From Dehalococcoidia bacterium (GTDB taxonomy: Bacteria; Chloroflexota; Dehalococcoidia; Tepidiformales; Tepidiformaceae): a stretch of 64,000 bases of DNA. The stretch is from the NCBI GenBank assembly GCA_020847985.1, contig JADLBC010000019.1, positions 23,095-87,094 on the forward strand, read 5' to 3'. The position numbers were made by a program, and so were the translations under genes. This document shows, in pieces, positions 44,233 to 52,875 of the stretch (the first letter of the stretch is position 1; each line of letters starts with the position of its first letter). The notes beneath the pieces are model-generated. The model searched no databases. It was not told the origin of the DNA and saw nothing but the letters and a program-made list of their open reading frames with translations.

Positions 44233-44246
44233 CTACCGGACGGTAG
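44233..44246. promoter_or_regulatory. Perfect inverted repeat upstream of the small Cys protein gene
   Basis: CTACCGGACGGTAG has six-base arms CTACCG/CGGTAG around GA. It lies 23 bases upstream of the start at 44210 in the divergent region with mrp. The size and place fit a binding site for a dimeric repressor. No cognate regulator is adjacent. Confidence 0.4.
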
Positions 44247-44306
44247 GACTCTAGCAGATCCTTCCGGTCACCGTATGTGGGGCCATTCAAAGAACACGTA
44301 AACGGT

Positions 44307-44335
44307 TTGCATCCGCATCGCAGCCGGGCTACGAT
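44307..44335 (+). promoter_or_regulatory. Probable promoter of mrp
   Basis: TTGCAT (44307-44312) and TACGAT (44330-44335) are separated by exactly 17 bases and resemble -35 and -10 boxes of the main sigma factor. The mrp start is about 110 bases downstream, leaving a leader of about 100 bases. Confidence 0.5.
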
Positions 44336-44446
44336 CAAAATCGAGACCAGGCCGATGCGAGCGCGCCGCCCGGAGGCTGCGCCCATCCCGGTCCTCGCTT
44401 CAGTAGCCGCCGCGGCGGCACCCCGAAAGGTAGCTAGCACATCCCT

Positions 44447-45511
44447 ATGACCTCTCCGCAGGCAGCGACCCATGACGACGTCATGGCTGCCCTCATGACC
44501 GTCAACGACCCCGAACTGCACGCGAGCATCGTCCGCCTGGGCATGGTGAAGGACGTCGCCGTCGAAGGCCGGGCCGTCCGCCTGACCGTCGAACTGACGA
44601 CCCCGGCCTGCCCGCTGCGGGACACCATCGAGCAGGACATCCGCGCGGCGCTCGAACCCATCGGCATCGAAAGCCTCTCCATCGCCTGGGGCGCCAACGT
44701 GCGCGCTTCGAACCCGAAGGAAGGCCAGAAGCCGGTCGAGAACGTGCGCAACATCATCGCCGTCGCCAGCAACAAGGGCGGCGTCGGCAAATCCACGGTC
44801 GCGACGAACCTCGCCGTCGCGCTGGCGAAGGCAGGGGCGCGCGTCGGCCTCATCGATGCCGACATCACCGGCCCGAACCTCCCCACGATGTTCGGACTCC
44901 AGGCTGGCCTCCAGCGCGATAGCACCGAGGGGCTCCGCGCGGTCGAGCGCTACGGCGTGCACCTCGTGTCCATCGGCTTCCTGCTGCCGAAGGGGACGCC
45001 CGTCGTCTGGCGTGGGCCCATGATCGGCAGCGCCGTGCGGCAGTTACTCCACGACGTGCCCTGGCCCGACCTCGATTACCTCGTCATCGACCTGCCCCCG
45101 GGCACGAGCGACGCGGCCATGAGCATGGCCCAGGACGCGCCGATCGCCGGCGTCGTCATCGTCTCGACGCCGCAGGAGGTCTCCATCGAGGACGCGAGCA
45201 AGGCGATCTCGATGTTCGAAAAGCTCGATGTGCCCGTCTTCGGCATGGTCGAGAACATGAGCTACTTCGTGGCGCCCGATACGGGCACGCGGTACGACAT
45301 CTTCGGGCATGGCGGCGCACGCAACGCCGCGGACGAACTGGGAATCGACTTCCTTGGCGAAATCCCGATTGAGCCGGCGGTCCGCCAGGATGCGGATGCG
45401 GGCACCCCGGTGGTGTACGCGCACCCGGAATCCGCCTCGGCGAAGGCACTCGAACACATCGCGGGCCTTGTCGCGGCCCGCATCAGCGTCCTTCAAAGGA
45501 TGGGAGTCTAA
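44447..45511 (+). CDS. mrp: Mrp/ApbC-type Fe-S cluster carrier ATPase
   Basis: This 354-residue protein has a DUF59/MIP18-like domain at residues 1-85 (VMAALMTVNDPELHASIVRLG). The P-loop ATPase begins with the deviant Walker A SNKGGVGKSTVATN (near 107-120), then DADITGPN and DLPPGTSD. Most Mrp proteins carry a CxxC cluster site after ENMSYF, but here the sequence reads ENMSYFVAPDTGTRYDIFG without it. Relatives lacking CxxC exist, so cluster carrying by this protein is less certain. It is upstream of the NYN gene with four bases between. Confidence 0.9.
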   Translation: MTSPQAATHDDVMAALMTVNDPELHASIVRLGMVKDVAVEGRAVRLTVELTTPACPLRDTIEQDIRAALEPIGIESLSIAWGANVRASNPKEGQKPVENVRNIIAVASNKGGVGKSTVATNLAVALAKAGARVGLIDADITGPNLPTMFGLQAGLQRDSTEGLRAVERYGVHLVSIGFLLPKGTPVVWRGPMIGSAVRQLLHDVPWPDLDYLVIDLPPGTSDAAMSMAQDAPIAGVVIVSTPQEVSIEDASKAISMFEKLDVPVFGMVENMSYFVAPDTGTRYDIFGHGGARNAADELGIDFLGEIPIEPAVRQDADAGTPVVYAHPESASAKALEHIAGLVAARISVLQRMGV

Positions 45512-45515
45512 GTCT

Positions 45516-46655
45516 GTGTTGAACATTTTTCCCCGCCGGAAGGACCTCCCGGCGCAGGTTGATCCCGATCCGGAGCGCGAAGCGCCGCCGGAGCCATCGC
45601 CGGCCGTGATGGCCGAACTCGACGAAGCGGGCGAGGAAGGCCGCCGCCGCACGCGCCGCGGCTCCCGCGGTGGGCGCGGCCGCCGCCGCACGACCGACGG
45701 CGTGGATGGTGTCGAAGCCGCCGAAGGTTCCGAGGCAGTCGCGGAGGCCAACGGCGTGGTCGAAGCCGGCGATGCCCCCATCGCCGAGGCGCCCGCGCGC
45801 GCACCTCGCCGTCGCACCCCCAGGGCCGCCACCGTCACGGAGGTTTCCGAAGCCGCCGCGCCCGCGGAGGGTGAGCCCGCCGCCGAAGAGCCCAAGCCGC
45901 GCCGTACCCGCGCACGCGGCAAGCCCGAAACGGCGGTGACCGAAGTCCAGGCCGAACTCCCGGCGCCCGAGCCGGCGCGCCCCGCTCGCACTTCGCGCGC
46001 GGCATCCACCCCGGCATCGACGGCGGCCGCGCCGGGCGGCGACACCGCCTCCATCCTCCGCGCGATGGAACGCCAGTCCGCGCAGATCGAGCAGTTGCTC
46101 CGCCTGCAGGAAGACAACGCCCGCCGCGGTGGCGGTGCGTCTGGCGGCACGATGGCACCGCCCCAGCGCGTCGGCATCTTCGTCGATGCCGCGAATATCG
46201 AACTCGCCTGCGACCGCCTGCGCGCCCGCTTCGATTGGGGCAAGGTCCTGCGCATGCTCACCCGCGACCGCCAGCTCATTCGCGCCGTGGCCTATTCGCC
46301 CGTGCACGACGACCCGGGTGTGAGCATGGAGACGCAGCGCTTCGCCGAGCCCTTCCTCGGGCGCGGCTTTAAGGTCGTGACGAAGGCGCTCAAGCGGTTC
46401 TCGGACGGCAGCGTGAAGGCGAATGTCGATATCGAGCTCGCGCTCGATGTCGTGGCCATGCTCGACCGGCTGGATGTGGTCTGCCTGGTCTCGGGCGATG
46501 GCGACTTCCAGCCGCTCGTGGAGTTCGTCCAGAGCCGGGGCGTGCGCTGCGAAGTGGTGGCGGTCGCGCAGAGCGCGGCGATGAACCTGAAGAACGCGGC
46601 GGACGAATACATCGACCTCGCGCAGGCGCAGCGCCTCAAGGAGATCCGCGTCTAG
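45516..46655 (+). CDS. NYN (LabA/PIN-like) domain protein with long basic/acidic N-terminus
   Basis: This protein has 379 residues from GTG 45516 (a TTG follows directly), behind GGATGGGAG. Residues 1-190 are low-complexity Arg/Ala/Pro/Glu, with RRRTRRGSRGGRGRRR-type runs of the kind seen in RNA-binding tails. A short helix (AMERQSAQIEQLLRLQEDNAR) precedes the NYN domain at about 218-370. That domain has GIFVDAANIELAC, KANVDIELALDVVAM and CLVSGDGDFQPLVEFVQSRG with its conserved Asp residues. NYN domains are metal-dependent RNases, so this is probably an RNA-processing enzyme. Confidence 0.85.
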   Translation: MLNIFPRRKDLPAQVDPDPEREAPPEPSPAVMAELDEAGEEGRRRTRRGSRGGRGRRRTTDGVDGVEAAEGSEAVAEANGVVEAGDAPIAEAPARAPRRRTPRAATVTEVSEAAAPAEGEPAAEEPKPRRTRARGKPETAVTEVQAELPAPEPARPARTSRAASTPASTAAAPGGDTASILRAMERQSAQIEQLLRLQEDNARRGGGASGGTMAPPQRVGIFVDAANIELACDRLRARFDWGKVLRMLTRDRQLIRAVAYSPVHDDPGVSMETQRFAEPFLGRGFKVVTKALKRFSDGSVKANVDIELALDVVAMLDRLDVVCLVSGDGDFQPLVEFVQSRGVRCEVVAVAQSAAMNLKNAADEYIDLAQAQRLKEIRV

Positions 46656-46680
46656 CGCGTTGCCGGGACGCACGCACATT

Positions 46681-46714
46681 CAGACGAGGCGGTCCACACG
46701 GGCCGCCTCGTCTG
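46681..46714. terminator. Hairpin between convergent genes
   Basis: CAGACGAGGCGG (46681-46692) pairs perfectly with CCGCCTCGTCTG (46703-46714) around a ten-base loop. It lies between the stops of the NYN gene (plus) and the small membrane protein (minus), so it could serve both. There is no clear T-tract. Confidence 0.6.
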
Positions 46715-46723
46715 CGCTGCGGC

Positions 46724-46993
46724 TCAGTCGGAAGGTTCGCGAAGCCCACCGGCCATCAGCGCGAAGAACGCGAACACGACGGTGACGCCGTACAGGAGCC
46801 ACGTGATGAGCGCGAGCAGGAGCGAGATCCGCATGAGCGCGCCCACCGGCCAGAGTCCCACCGCATACGCCAGGCCGGAGAGCCAGTACCCCAGCGCGAT
46901 CCCCACGCCCCCGAAAAGCCATTGAAGCACCATGAGGAGCCAGGCGCCCAGCGACGCCGCTTCCCGTTTGAGCAGGCCCACGTGTCCCTCCAT
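46724..46993 (-). CDS. Small membrane protein
   Basis: ATG 46993 gives 89 residues behind GGGCGATGGAGG-type sequence. Two or three hydrophobic segments (about 14-34, 35-50 and 55-82) fill most of the chain (GAWLLMVLQWLFGGVGIALG, LLLALITWLLYGVTVVFAFFAL). No family is recognised. Confidence 0.6.
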   Translation of the reverse strand: MEGHVGLLKREAASLGAWLLMVLQWLFGGVGIALGYWLSGLAYAVGLWPVGALMRISLLLALITWLLYGVTVVFAFFALMAGGLREPSD

Positions 46994-47081
46994 CGCCCGG
47001 CGAGCACCGAAAACGAGGCAACCGTGGGGCCCGCGCCCGACATCCCGTGACGCGTGGTGGATCGAAGCCGGCGTGGAGCAC

Positions 47082-47106
47082 AAAAAAGGCCGCCCGTGGC
47101 GGCCTT
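47082..47106 (-). terminator. Rho-independent terminator after tRNA-Ala
   Basis: On the minus strand, GGCCGCC and GGCGGCC form a stem with a three-base ACG loop (plus two A-T pairs), followed by TTTTTT. It lies 16 bases after the tRNA-Ala gene and has all parts of an intrinsic terminator. Confidence 0.88.
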
Positions 47107-47121
47107 CGCACTGTAAGTGGT

Positions 47122-47197
47122 TGGTGGAGCTGGAGGGATTCGAACCCTCTACCTCAACACTGCCAGTGTTGCGCTCTCCCGATTGAGCTACAGCCCC
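47122..47197 (-). tRNA. tRNA-Ala (GGC)
   Basis: On the minus strand, acceptor GGGGCTG pairs with CAGCTCC and includes the G3-U70 pair that identifies alanine tRNAs. A is the discriminator, and CCA is encoded at 47122-47124. The anticodon stem CAACA/TGTTG encloses CTGGCAG, giving GGC. The T-loop is TTCGAAT. Confidence 0.96.
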
Positions 47198-47268
47198 AAC
47201 CGTCGCGCCCGCTCAGCAGGCACGGCTGTGATCCTAGCAAGCAGCGCGCCAACGGTCACGCGCGCGGG

Positions 47269-48228
47269 CTACTTCCGCGTGCGCGGGTCGAGGGCGTCGC
47301 GCAGGCCATCGCCGAGGAACGTGAAGCACAACATCAGCACCGCAATCATGATGCACGGCCAGATGACGAGCAGGTTGTTCGTGTAAATCTTCGCGTAGCC
47401 GTCGTTGACGAGCGTGCCGAGGCTCGCGAACGGGGCGGGCACGGAGAGCCCGATGAACCCCAGCGCTGCCTCCGCGAAGATGCGCGTCGGGATGCCGAAG
47501 GTGACCGCGACGATGACGGTGCTCAGGGTGTTCGGGAGCATGTGCACGCGCACGATGCGCCACTGGCTCGCGCCGATGCTGCGCGCCGCCATCACGTAGT
47601 CCGACTGCTTCAGCGACAGGATCTGCCCGCGCACCAGGCGGCACACGGTCACCCAGCTCACGAACGAGATCGCGAGCACGGTGGCGATGAGCACGCCCGA
47701 GAACCCGGGAAGCTGCGGATCGCCCGTGCCGATGATCGGCCAAGCCCGCCCGAAGAGGACCTGCCGGAAAAGGATAATCATCAGCAGGTCCGGGAAGGCG
47801 TAGGCCATGTCCGTGATCCAGACGACGACCTGGTCCGTCTTCTTGCCGCCGAGCGCCGCCAGCATGCCAAAGGTGATGCCGAGCGCGACCACGACCGCCT
47901 CGGCGAGGAAGCCGATCTTGAGTGAAAACAGCGTCCCCTGGAGGAGCCGCGACCACATATCGCGCCCGAGGTTATCGGTCCCGAGGAAGTGGTCCGTGCT
48001 CGGCTTCTGGTCGATGACGCTGTAGTTGTTCTCGTCGTAGTCGTAGCGGCGCACCGCCGGGACGGCTTCGGCCAGCACCGAGAGCAGGAGGATGAAACCC
48101 AGGACCGCGCCCGAAATGACCGCCAGCCGATTCTGCCTCAGACGCAGGAAGGCCTGGCTCCAAAGGCCGCGCTGCTTGGTGTGGACCTGCTGCTGGGTGA
48201 AGTCGAATGGCTGGGCGATGGTCGACAT
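47269..48228 (-). CDS. Peptide-type ABC transporter permease (DppC/OppC)
   Basis: This 319-residue membrane protein has an N-terminal OppC-type cytoplasmic segment and first helix (residues 28-52), then DHFLGTDNLGRDMWSRLLQGTLFSL-type sequence typical of OppC. The EAA loop is DYVMAARSIGASQWRIVRVHMLPN (near 215-238). About six hydrophobic segments are present. It lies 12 bases after the DppB-like gene. With the binding protein it imports oligopeptides or similar solutes. Confidence 0.92.
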   Translation of the reverse strand: MSTIAQPFDFTQQQVHTKQRGLWSQAFLRLRQNRLAVISGAVLGFILLLSVLAEAVPAVRRYDYDENNYSVIDQKPSTDHFLGTDNLGRDMWSRLLQGTLFSLKIGFLAEAVVVALGITFGMLAALGGKKTDQVVVWITDMAYAFPDLLMIILFRQVLFGRAWPIIGTGDPQLPGFSGVLIATVLAISFVSWVTVCRLVRGQILSLKQSDYVMAARSIGASQWRIVRVHMLPNTLSTVIVAVTFGIPTRIFAEAALGFIGLSVPAPFASLGTLVNDGYAKIYTNNLLVIWPCIMIAVLMLCFTFLGDGLRDALDPRTRK

Positions 48229-48239
48229 AGATGGTCTTT

Positions 48240-49202
48240 CTAGAGCCTGATCCGTGGATCCACGATAGCGTACGCGAGGTCCACCAAGAGGTTCATGACG
48301 CTGATGATGACGGCGAAGAACACGGTCGTACCCATGATCACGCCGTAGTCCCGGTTGATGACGGACTCGATGAACGACCGCCCGAGGCCGGGGATGCTGA
48401 AGGCGCGTTCGATGATGAACGAGCCCGTGATCAGGCCCGCGAAGATGGGGCCGGCAATAGTGAGCACGGGGATGAGTGCGTTGCGGATCGCGTGCCGCAT
48501 GACCACCTGGAAGTGGTCCAGCCCCTTGGAACGCGCCGTCCGGATGTAGTCCTGGCGCAGCACCTCAAGCATCGAGGCGCGCGTGACGCGGGCGATGAAG
48601 GCCGCGGGCAGGAAGCCAAGGGCGACCGTCGGCAGCACCATCTGCTGCAGGTGCGTCATGTCGTGCCAGATCCAGCTCCAGTCCGTCACGCTGATCGGCC
48701 CGTAGTCCGAACTCAGGACGTTGAACCAGTCCAGTTTCAGCGCGAAGGTCCAGACGAGGAACGGCGCGAGGATGAACGGCGGCAGCGCCGCGCCCACCGT
48801 CGAAAGGAACACCGTGACGTAGTCCCAGCGCCCGTTCTGGTGCAACGCCGCGACGATGCCGAGCACCAGCCCGAAGGTAATCGCGAAGGCGAACGCATAG
48901 AGGCCCAGGTGCAACGAGACCGGGAAGCGGTCGGCGATGATCGCGCGGACGGGGCGGTCGTTCGAAAAGGAGACGCCGAGGTCGGCGTTCGCGAGGTTGC
49001 GCATGTAGTGGACGTACTGCTCGCCGAGGGTGCCATCGAGGTTGTACTTCTCCTCGAGGCGGGCACGCGTGGCTTCGTTGAGCGGGCGGTCGCTATCGAA
49101 GGGCCCGCCCTGGACAGCGTGCATGAGGAAGAAGGTGACGGTGACGACGGCGAGCAGGAGCGGGATCAGGGCGAGAATGCGGCGGATGGTGTATCCGACC
49201 AT
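48240..49202 (-). CDS. Peptide-type ABC transporter permease (DppB/OppB)
   Basis: This 320-residue protein starts at ATG 49202 (GGAG ten bases upstream), giving the typical MVGYTIRRILALIPLLLAVVTVTFFLMH-type first helix. Its periplasmic-side loop DLGVSFSNDRPVRAIIADRFPVSL and EAA loop QDYIRTARSKGLDHFQVVMRHAIRN (near 213-237) match OppB. It is preceded by a hairpin that separates it from the binding-protein gene. Confidence 0.93.
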   Translation of the reverse strand: MVGYTIRRILALIPLLLAVVTVTFFLMHAVQGGPFDSDRPLNEATRARLEEKYNLDGTLGEQYVHYMRNLANADLGVSFSNDRPVRAIIADRFPVSLHLGLYAFAFAITFGLVLGIVAALHQNGRWDYVTVFLSTVGAALPPFILAPFLVWTFALKLDWFNVLSSDYGPISVTDWSWIWHDMTHLQQMVLPTVALGFLPAAFIARVTRASMLEVLRQDYIRTARSKGLDHFQVVMRHAIRNALIPVLTIAGPIFAGLITGSFIIERAFSIPGLGRSFIESVINRDYGVIMGTTVFFAVIISVMNLLVDLAYAIVDPRIRL

Positions 49203-49222
49203 GGAGTTGACTCCAGCAGACT

Positions 49223-49258
49223 GCGAAGGGGGTGCGGCCGAGGCCACACCCCCTTCGC
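49223..49258 (-). terminator. Intra-operon hairpin between binding-protein and permease genes
   Basis: GCGAAGGGGGTG (49223-49234) pairs perfectly over 12 bases with CACCCCCTTCGC (49247-49258), with a 12-base loop. It lies between the stop of the binding-protein gene (49290) and the permease start (49202). In ABC operons such hairpins protect the upstream message or cut read-through, so the binding protein is made in excess. That use here is an inference. Confidence 0.65.
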
Positions 49259-49289
49259 CGTGAGTCCGAGGCTGCGAACAGCGACGGGA

Positions 49290-51017
49290 TTACTTCTTGG
49301 ACGTGGCCCAGTTCTCCGGGTTCCAGTCGCCCATGACGAAGGTATCGCCCGCGCGCTTGCTCTCCTTCATGCCCGTGATGTAGGGCTTGACGAGGCGCAG
49401 GCCGCTGACGTGCCAGAGCGGCAGATTGCACTGGGCGTTGGTGACGGCCAGCTTCTCGGCTTCCTGGTACTGCTTGCGGCGCTCTTCATCGTTCTGGTTG
49501 GTCTTCGCCTTCTTGATGAGGTCATCAAGGGCGGGGAGGCTGCAGCCTTCCTTGTTGATCGAACCGCCCGTTTCGCGGAGACCGATGTACCAGTTCTCCG
49601 GGTCCGGGTAGTCCTCCTGCCAGCCGGCAATCACCAGCTGGAAGGCGCCCGTGTTGTACCGCGTCGAGCGCGTCTTCGAATCGACGAACTCAAGGTCGAC
49701 ATCGATGCTGAGGTTCTTCTTCCACTGGTCCTTGAGGAAGGAGCCAAGGTCCTTGTTCTCAGCCGTGTCGGTGAGGAGGAGGGTGAGCTTCGGGAAGTTC
49801 TTGCCGTCGGCGTAGCCGGCCTTGGCAAGGGTGGCCTTGGCCTTGGCGGCATCGAAACCGACTTCAGCCTTGAACGCGTTCAGCGGCAGGCCCGAGCGGT
49901 CCGGCGGCATCCAGTTCGTGGTCGGCGTCTGCACGCCCTTGAAGACGACCTGGTTCATGGCGTCGCGGTCGACCGCCTGCGAGAGCGCAATCCGCAGGTC
50001 CTGGTTCGAACCGACCTGGCCCGCGCGCTGGTTGAACGCGAGGCCGAAGGTTCGCGTCGCCGGGAACTGGTTCAGTTCCTTGCTCAGGTTGGCATCCGCC
50101 TTCACCGCCGGGAATTCGGCGGCCGGGAGAACGGTGGCGTCGATTTCGCCGGCGCGGTAGGCCTGCGTGGCGACGGCCGGGTCATCGATGTAACGAAGGA
50201 CGATCTTCTCGACCTTCGGCTTGGCGGCGCCGCTCCAGTTCGGGTTCGGCACCAGTTCGAGCGAGTTCTTCTCGGTGTACTTCGAAGGCATGAAGGGGCC
50301 GGTATAGACCGACTCCATCGGGCCCGGCCACTTGTCATCGACCTTGGCGACCTTGTGGGTCGGGGTCGGGAACGTGGGCCACATCGTGAGAATGGTGGTG
50401 AAGGTCGGCTTGGGCTCGAGGAGCGTGATCTCGAGCGTGAGGTCGTCAATCGCCTTCACGCCCACGCCCGCGCGGAGCTGTTCCTTCTTGGCGGCATCGT
50501 CCTTGGTCGCGGCGGCGTACTCGTGGCAACCCTTCACGGTGTCATCGAGGACGAACTCGTAGTGGCCCGCGATGTCCGGGTTGCACGTGCGCTGGATGCC
50601 GGCGACGAACTGGTCGGCCTTGATGGGCTGGCCATCGGACCACTTGAGGCCGCTCTTCAGCTTGATGGTGTAGACCTTGCCATCGGCGCTGATCTTCGGC
50701 ATGCCGTCGGCGAGTTCAGGCTGCGGCTTGTTCTGGAGGTCCAGCATGTAGAGGCCGCGGTTGACCATGTAGAAGTGGGAGATGTCCTGCGCGAAGTCCG
50801 AGAAGTGGGGGTCCCAGCTCTCGAACTGGATGGCGCGGATGGTGATCGTGCCCTTCGGCGCTCCGCCCGTGTTCGGGGCAGCAGTGGCGGAACTGCCGCC
50901 GGCGGGCTGGGTTGCGGTGTCCCCTTCGTCGTCATCGTCGCCGCAGGCCACGGCGATCGAGAAGACGCCAAGGACGGCGAGGATGCCGAGGAGCATCCGC
51001 CATCGGGATCTGGTCAT
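49290..51017 (-). CDS. Peptide-type ABC transporter substrate-binding lipoprotein (family 5)
   Basis: This 575-residue protein has a signal peptide (RWRMLLGILAVLGVFSIAVAC) ending in a lipobox, so Cys25 is lipidated. An acidic linker (GDDDDEGDTATQ) follows. The family-5 body starts at about residue 55 with TITIRAIQFESWDPHFSDFAQD-type sequence and contains ADGKVYTIKLKSGLKWSDGQPIKADQF, the SBP_bac_5 signature. The ligand is probably a peptide but is not shown. The start follows GAGGAGGGAA. No ATPase (DppD/F) gene is linked. Confidence 0.94.
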   Translation of the reverse strand: MTRSRWRMLLGILAVLGVFSIAVACGDDDDEGDTATQPAGGSSATAAPNTGGAPKGTITIRAIQFESWDPHFSDFAQDISHFYMVNRGLYMLDLQNKPQPELADGMPKISADGKVYTIKLKSGLKWSDGQPIKADQFVAGIQRTCNPDIAGHYEFVLDDTVKGCHEYAAATKDDAAKKEQLRAGVGVKAIDDLTLEITLLEPKPTFTTILTMWPTFPTPTHKVAKVDDKWPGPMESVYTGPFMPSKYTEKNSLELVPNPNWSGAAKPKVEKIVLRYIDDPAVATQAYRAGEIDATVLPAAEFPAVKADANLSKELNQFPATRTFGLAFNQRAGQVGSNQDLRIALSQAVDRDAMNQVVFKGVQTPTTNWMPPDRSGLPLNAFKAEVGFDAAKAKATLAKAGYADGKNFPKLTLLLTDTAENKDLGSFLKDQWKKNLSIDVDLEFVDSKTRSTRYNTGAFQLVIAGWQEDYPDPENWYIGLRETGGSINKEGCSLPALDDLIKKAKTNQNDEERRKQYQEAEKLAVTNAQCNLPLWHVSGLRLVKPYITGMKESKRAGDTFVMGDWNPENWATSKK

Positions 51018-51046
51018 CGTATTGGGTTCCCTCCTCTTGCGATTAG

Positions 51047-51056
51047 ACCGATCGGT
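51047..51056. promoter_or_regulatory. Palindrome upstream of the ABC operon
   Basis: ACCGATCGGT is a perfect ten-base palindrome within AGACCGATCGGTAAGT, 30 bases upstream of the binding-protein start. The core resembles operators of TetR-type repressors. The same ten bases occur in a 14-base palindrome at 62024-62037. No TetR gene is in the window. Confidence 0.45.
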
Positions 51057-51307
51057 AAGTTCGCGCGCTGAGATTGCTCTGTCAACAAGTCTTTACGCGC
51101 AACGCGTTGCAGGATACCTGTGCTGTCCCGGCGCAGGCCCCCTTTCCCCGATCTTTGGTAGGCCAGCATACCCCGCGCGCACAAGCCCATCCATCGCGTC
51201 TACAAGTGCATACGTTGGCCGGGCACGAGAGGTTCGCCACGATCGCCCGTTCGCCCCTGATCCGCAATCCTTTTACCCTGACTGCAAACGAATCCACGGA
51301 GAACCGC

Positions 51308-52198
51308 ATGCGCGTCCTGGCCATCGTCAGCGTGCTCGGCCGCGACCAGAAGGGCGTGGTCGCACGCATCAGCACCTACCTGGCCGAGCGCGATGTGAAC
51401 ATCGAGGACATCGAGCAGCGCGTGGTGCGCGGCCAGTTCCTCATGGACATGCTCGTCGATATCACGGGCGCCTCCGTCACGCTCGATGAGCTGATCACCG
51501 GCCTCCTCGGCATCGGCCACGAAATCGGCATGGAGATTCGCGTTTCGCTGCACGGCGCGCGCGACCGCAAACGCGTCGCCGTGCTCGTGAGCAAGGAAGC
51601 CCACTGCCTCGAGCAACTCATCGCCGACCAGAGGAGTGGCGACCTCAATGGCGATATCGTCGCCGTCATCGGCAACCACGAATCGTTGCGCGAGCAGGCG
51701 GAGGCCGCGGGCCTGCCGTTTTCGTGGCATCCCAGCACCGACAAGGCCGAGCACGAGGCGTTCCTTGTACAGGAGTTGCAGGCCTGCCAGGCCGACGTCG
51801 TGGTGCTCGCCCGCTACATGCAGATCCTCACCGGCACGGTGGTACAGCCGTTCGCCGGGCGCATTATCAATATCCACCCGTCGCTGCTGCCCTACTTTCC
51901 GGGGGCGAACCCCTACCGCCGCGCGTGGGAAGACGGCGTGCGCGTCACCGGCTGCACAGCCCATTTCGTCACCGAGGAGCTGGACGCCGGGCCGATCATC
52001 CTCCAGGACGTCTTCCAGATTGAGGTGGGGGTGGACACCGTCGAGGACGTGCGTTCGAAGGGGCGTGCGCTCGAAGGGAAGGTGCTGAGCCGCGCCGTGC
52101 AGCTGTACCTCAACAGCGAAATCGTCGTCATCAACGGAAAGGTCGTCTTCAAGCCGGGGATGCGCACGCTGCTGCGCGATGTCGCGGGCCGCGATTAG
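51308..52198 (+). CDS. purU: Formyltetrahydrofolate deformylase
   Basis: This 296-residue protein starts at ATG 51308 behind GGAGA. Residues 1-85 form an ACT domain (VLAIVSVLGRDQKGVVARIST). The formyltransferase-like domain carries VLARYMQILTGTV, the catalytic Asn/His in INIHPSLLPYFPG (near 182-194) and the Asp in EELDAGPII. It hydrolyses 10-formyl-THF to formate and THF, balancing one-carbon units for purine synthesis. It directly abuts the convergent Fur-family gene with no gap. Confidence 0.95.
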   Translation: MRVLAIVSVLGRDQKGVVARISTYLAERDVNIEDIEQRVVRGQFLMDMLVDITGASVTLDELITGLLGIGHEIGMEIRVSLHGARDRKRVAVLVSKEAHCLEQLIADQRSGDLNGDIVAVIGNHESLREQAEAAGLPFSWHPSTDKAEHEAFLVQELQACQADVVVLARYMQILTGTVVQPFAGRIINIHPSLLPYFPGANPYRRAWEDGVRVTGCTAHFVTEELDAGPIILQDVFQIEVGVDTVEDVRSKGRALEGKVLSRAVQLYLNSEIVVINGKVVFKPGMRTLLRDVAGRD

Positions 52199-52606
52199 TC
52201 AGGCGCAGCGCCGGCATCGCCCGTACAGTTCGAGGCTGTGGCCATCGAGTTCAAAGCCGGCCACCTCGGCGTTGGCGTGAATGAGCCGGTCGAGTTCGGC
52301 GTCGGCGAACTCCTGCACGCGGCCGCATTCGGAACAGACCCGGTGATGATGATGGCCACCCTCGGAGCGCTGGTAGCGCACGCTGCCATCCTCGAGCACG
52401 AGCCGGCAGACGGCACCCGTCTCCTGCAGCAGCTTCACCGTGCGAAAGACGGTCGCACGCCCGACCGATGGCGCCGCGGCACACAGCTCCTCGACGGTGA
52501 ACGGACCGCCCAGGCCATCGACAGCATCGAGAATCGTGCGGCGAGGGCCCGTCACGCGCGCACCGGATTCGGCGAGCCGCGTGGTGGGGTCCGGCGTGGT
52601 GGTCAC
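52199..52606 (-). CDS. Fur-family transcriptional regulator
   Basis: This 135-residue protein has a winged helix at residues 8-85 (VTGPRRTILDAVDGLGGPFTVEELC and GRATVFRTVKLLQETGAV). The metal-binding HHHHRVCSECG (near 85-95) and a final CRRC give a structural zinc site. It senses a metal (iron, zinc or other) or peroxide, and the sequence alone does not say which. The nearest divergent gene is the small Cys protein region, with no metal transporter adjacent. Confidence 0.92.
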   Translation of the reverse strand: MTTTPDPTTRLAESGARVTGPRRTILDAVDGLGGPFTVEELCAAAPSVGRATVFRTVKLLQETGAVCRLVLEDGSVRYQRSEGGHHHHRVCSECGRVQEFADAELDRLIHANAEVAGFELDGHSLELYGRCRRCA

Positions 52607-52638
52607 TGTTCGATCCTAGGAATGGCCGGAATGGGGTG

Positions 52639-52875
52639 TCAACGCGACGCGAGGGGCTGCGCGAGCACCCGCCAGGCCATGGTCACGCCCTCGATGCGGC
52701 CGCGATACACATCGATGACGTGCTCGGGGCAGAGGCGCGTCGCGATGGCGCCGTGGACGTCGGGCACTGGCATCAGCGCGCGCAGCGGAGCCAACGTGGT
52801 CTCGATCGAAACCAGGCTGGTGCCGGGCGCCGAGGCTTGGCCGAGGTACTCGCAGATCACGCAGGGCTCGAACAC
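52639..52875 (-). CDS. Small Cys-containing protein
   Basis: GTG 52875 is chosen because GGGGAGG lies five bases upstream, giving 78 residues beginning VFEPCVICEYLG. A CxxC pair near the start and a CPEH 40 residues later could bind a metal, and the pattern recalls short HIT-like starts (PCVIC) without the HIT triad. No family is recognised. It is 33 bases upstream of the Fur gene on the same strand and may share its transcript. Confidence 0.55.
   Translation of the reverse strand: MFEPCVICEYLGQASAPGTSLVSIETTLAPLRALMPVPDVHGAIATRLCPEHVIDVYRGRIEGVTMAWRVLAQPLASR

Noticed and set aside
48231..51071. 946-codon open frame on the plus strand
   Set aside because: It is antisense to the permease and binding-protein genes; in GC-rich DNA such frames stay open by chance, and its product has no family-like motifs.
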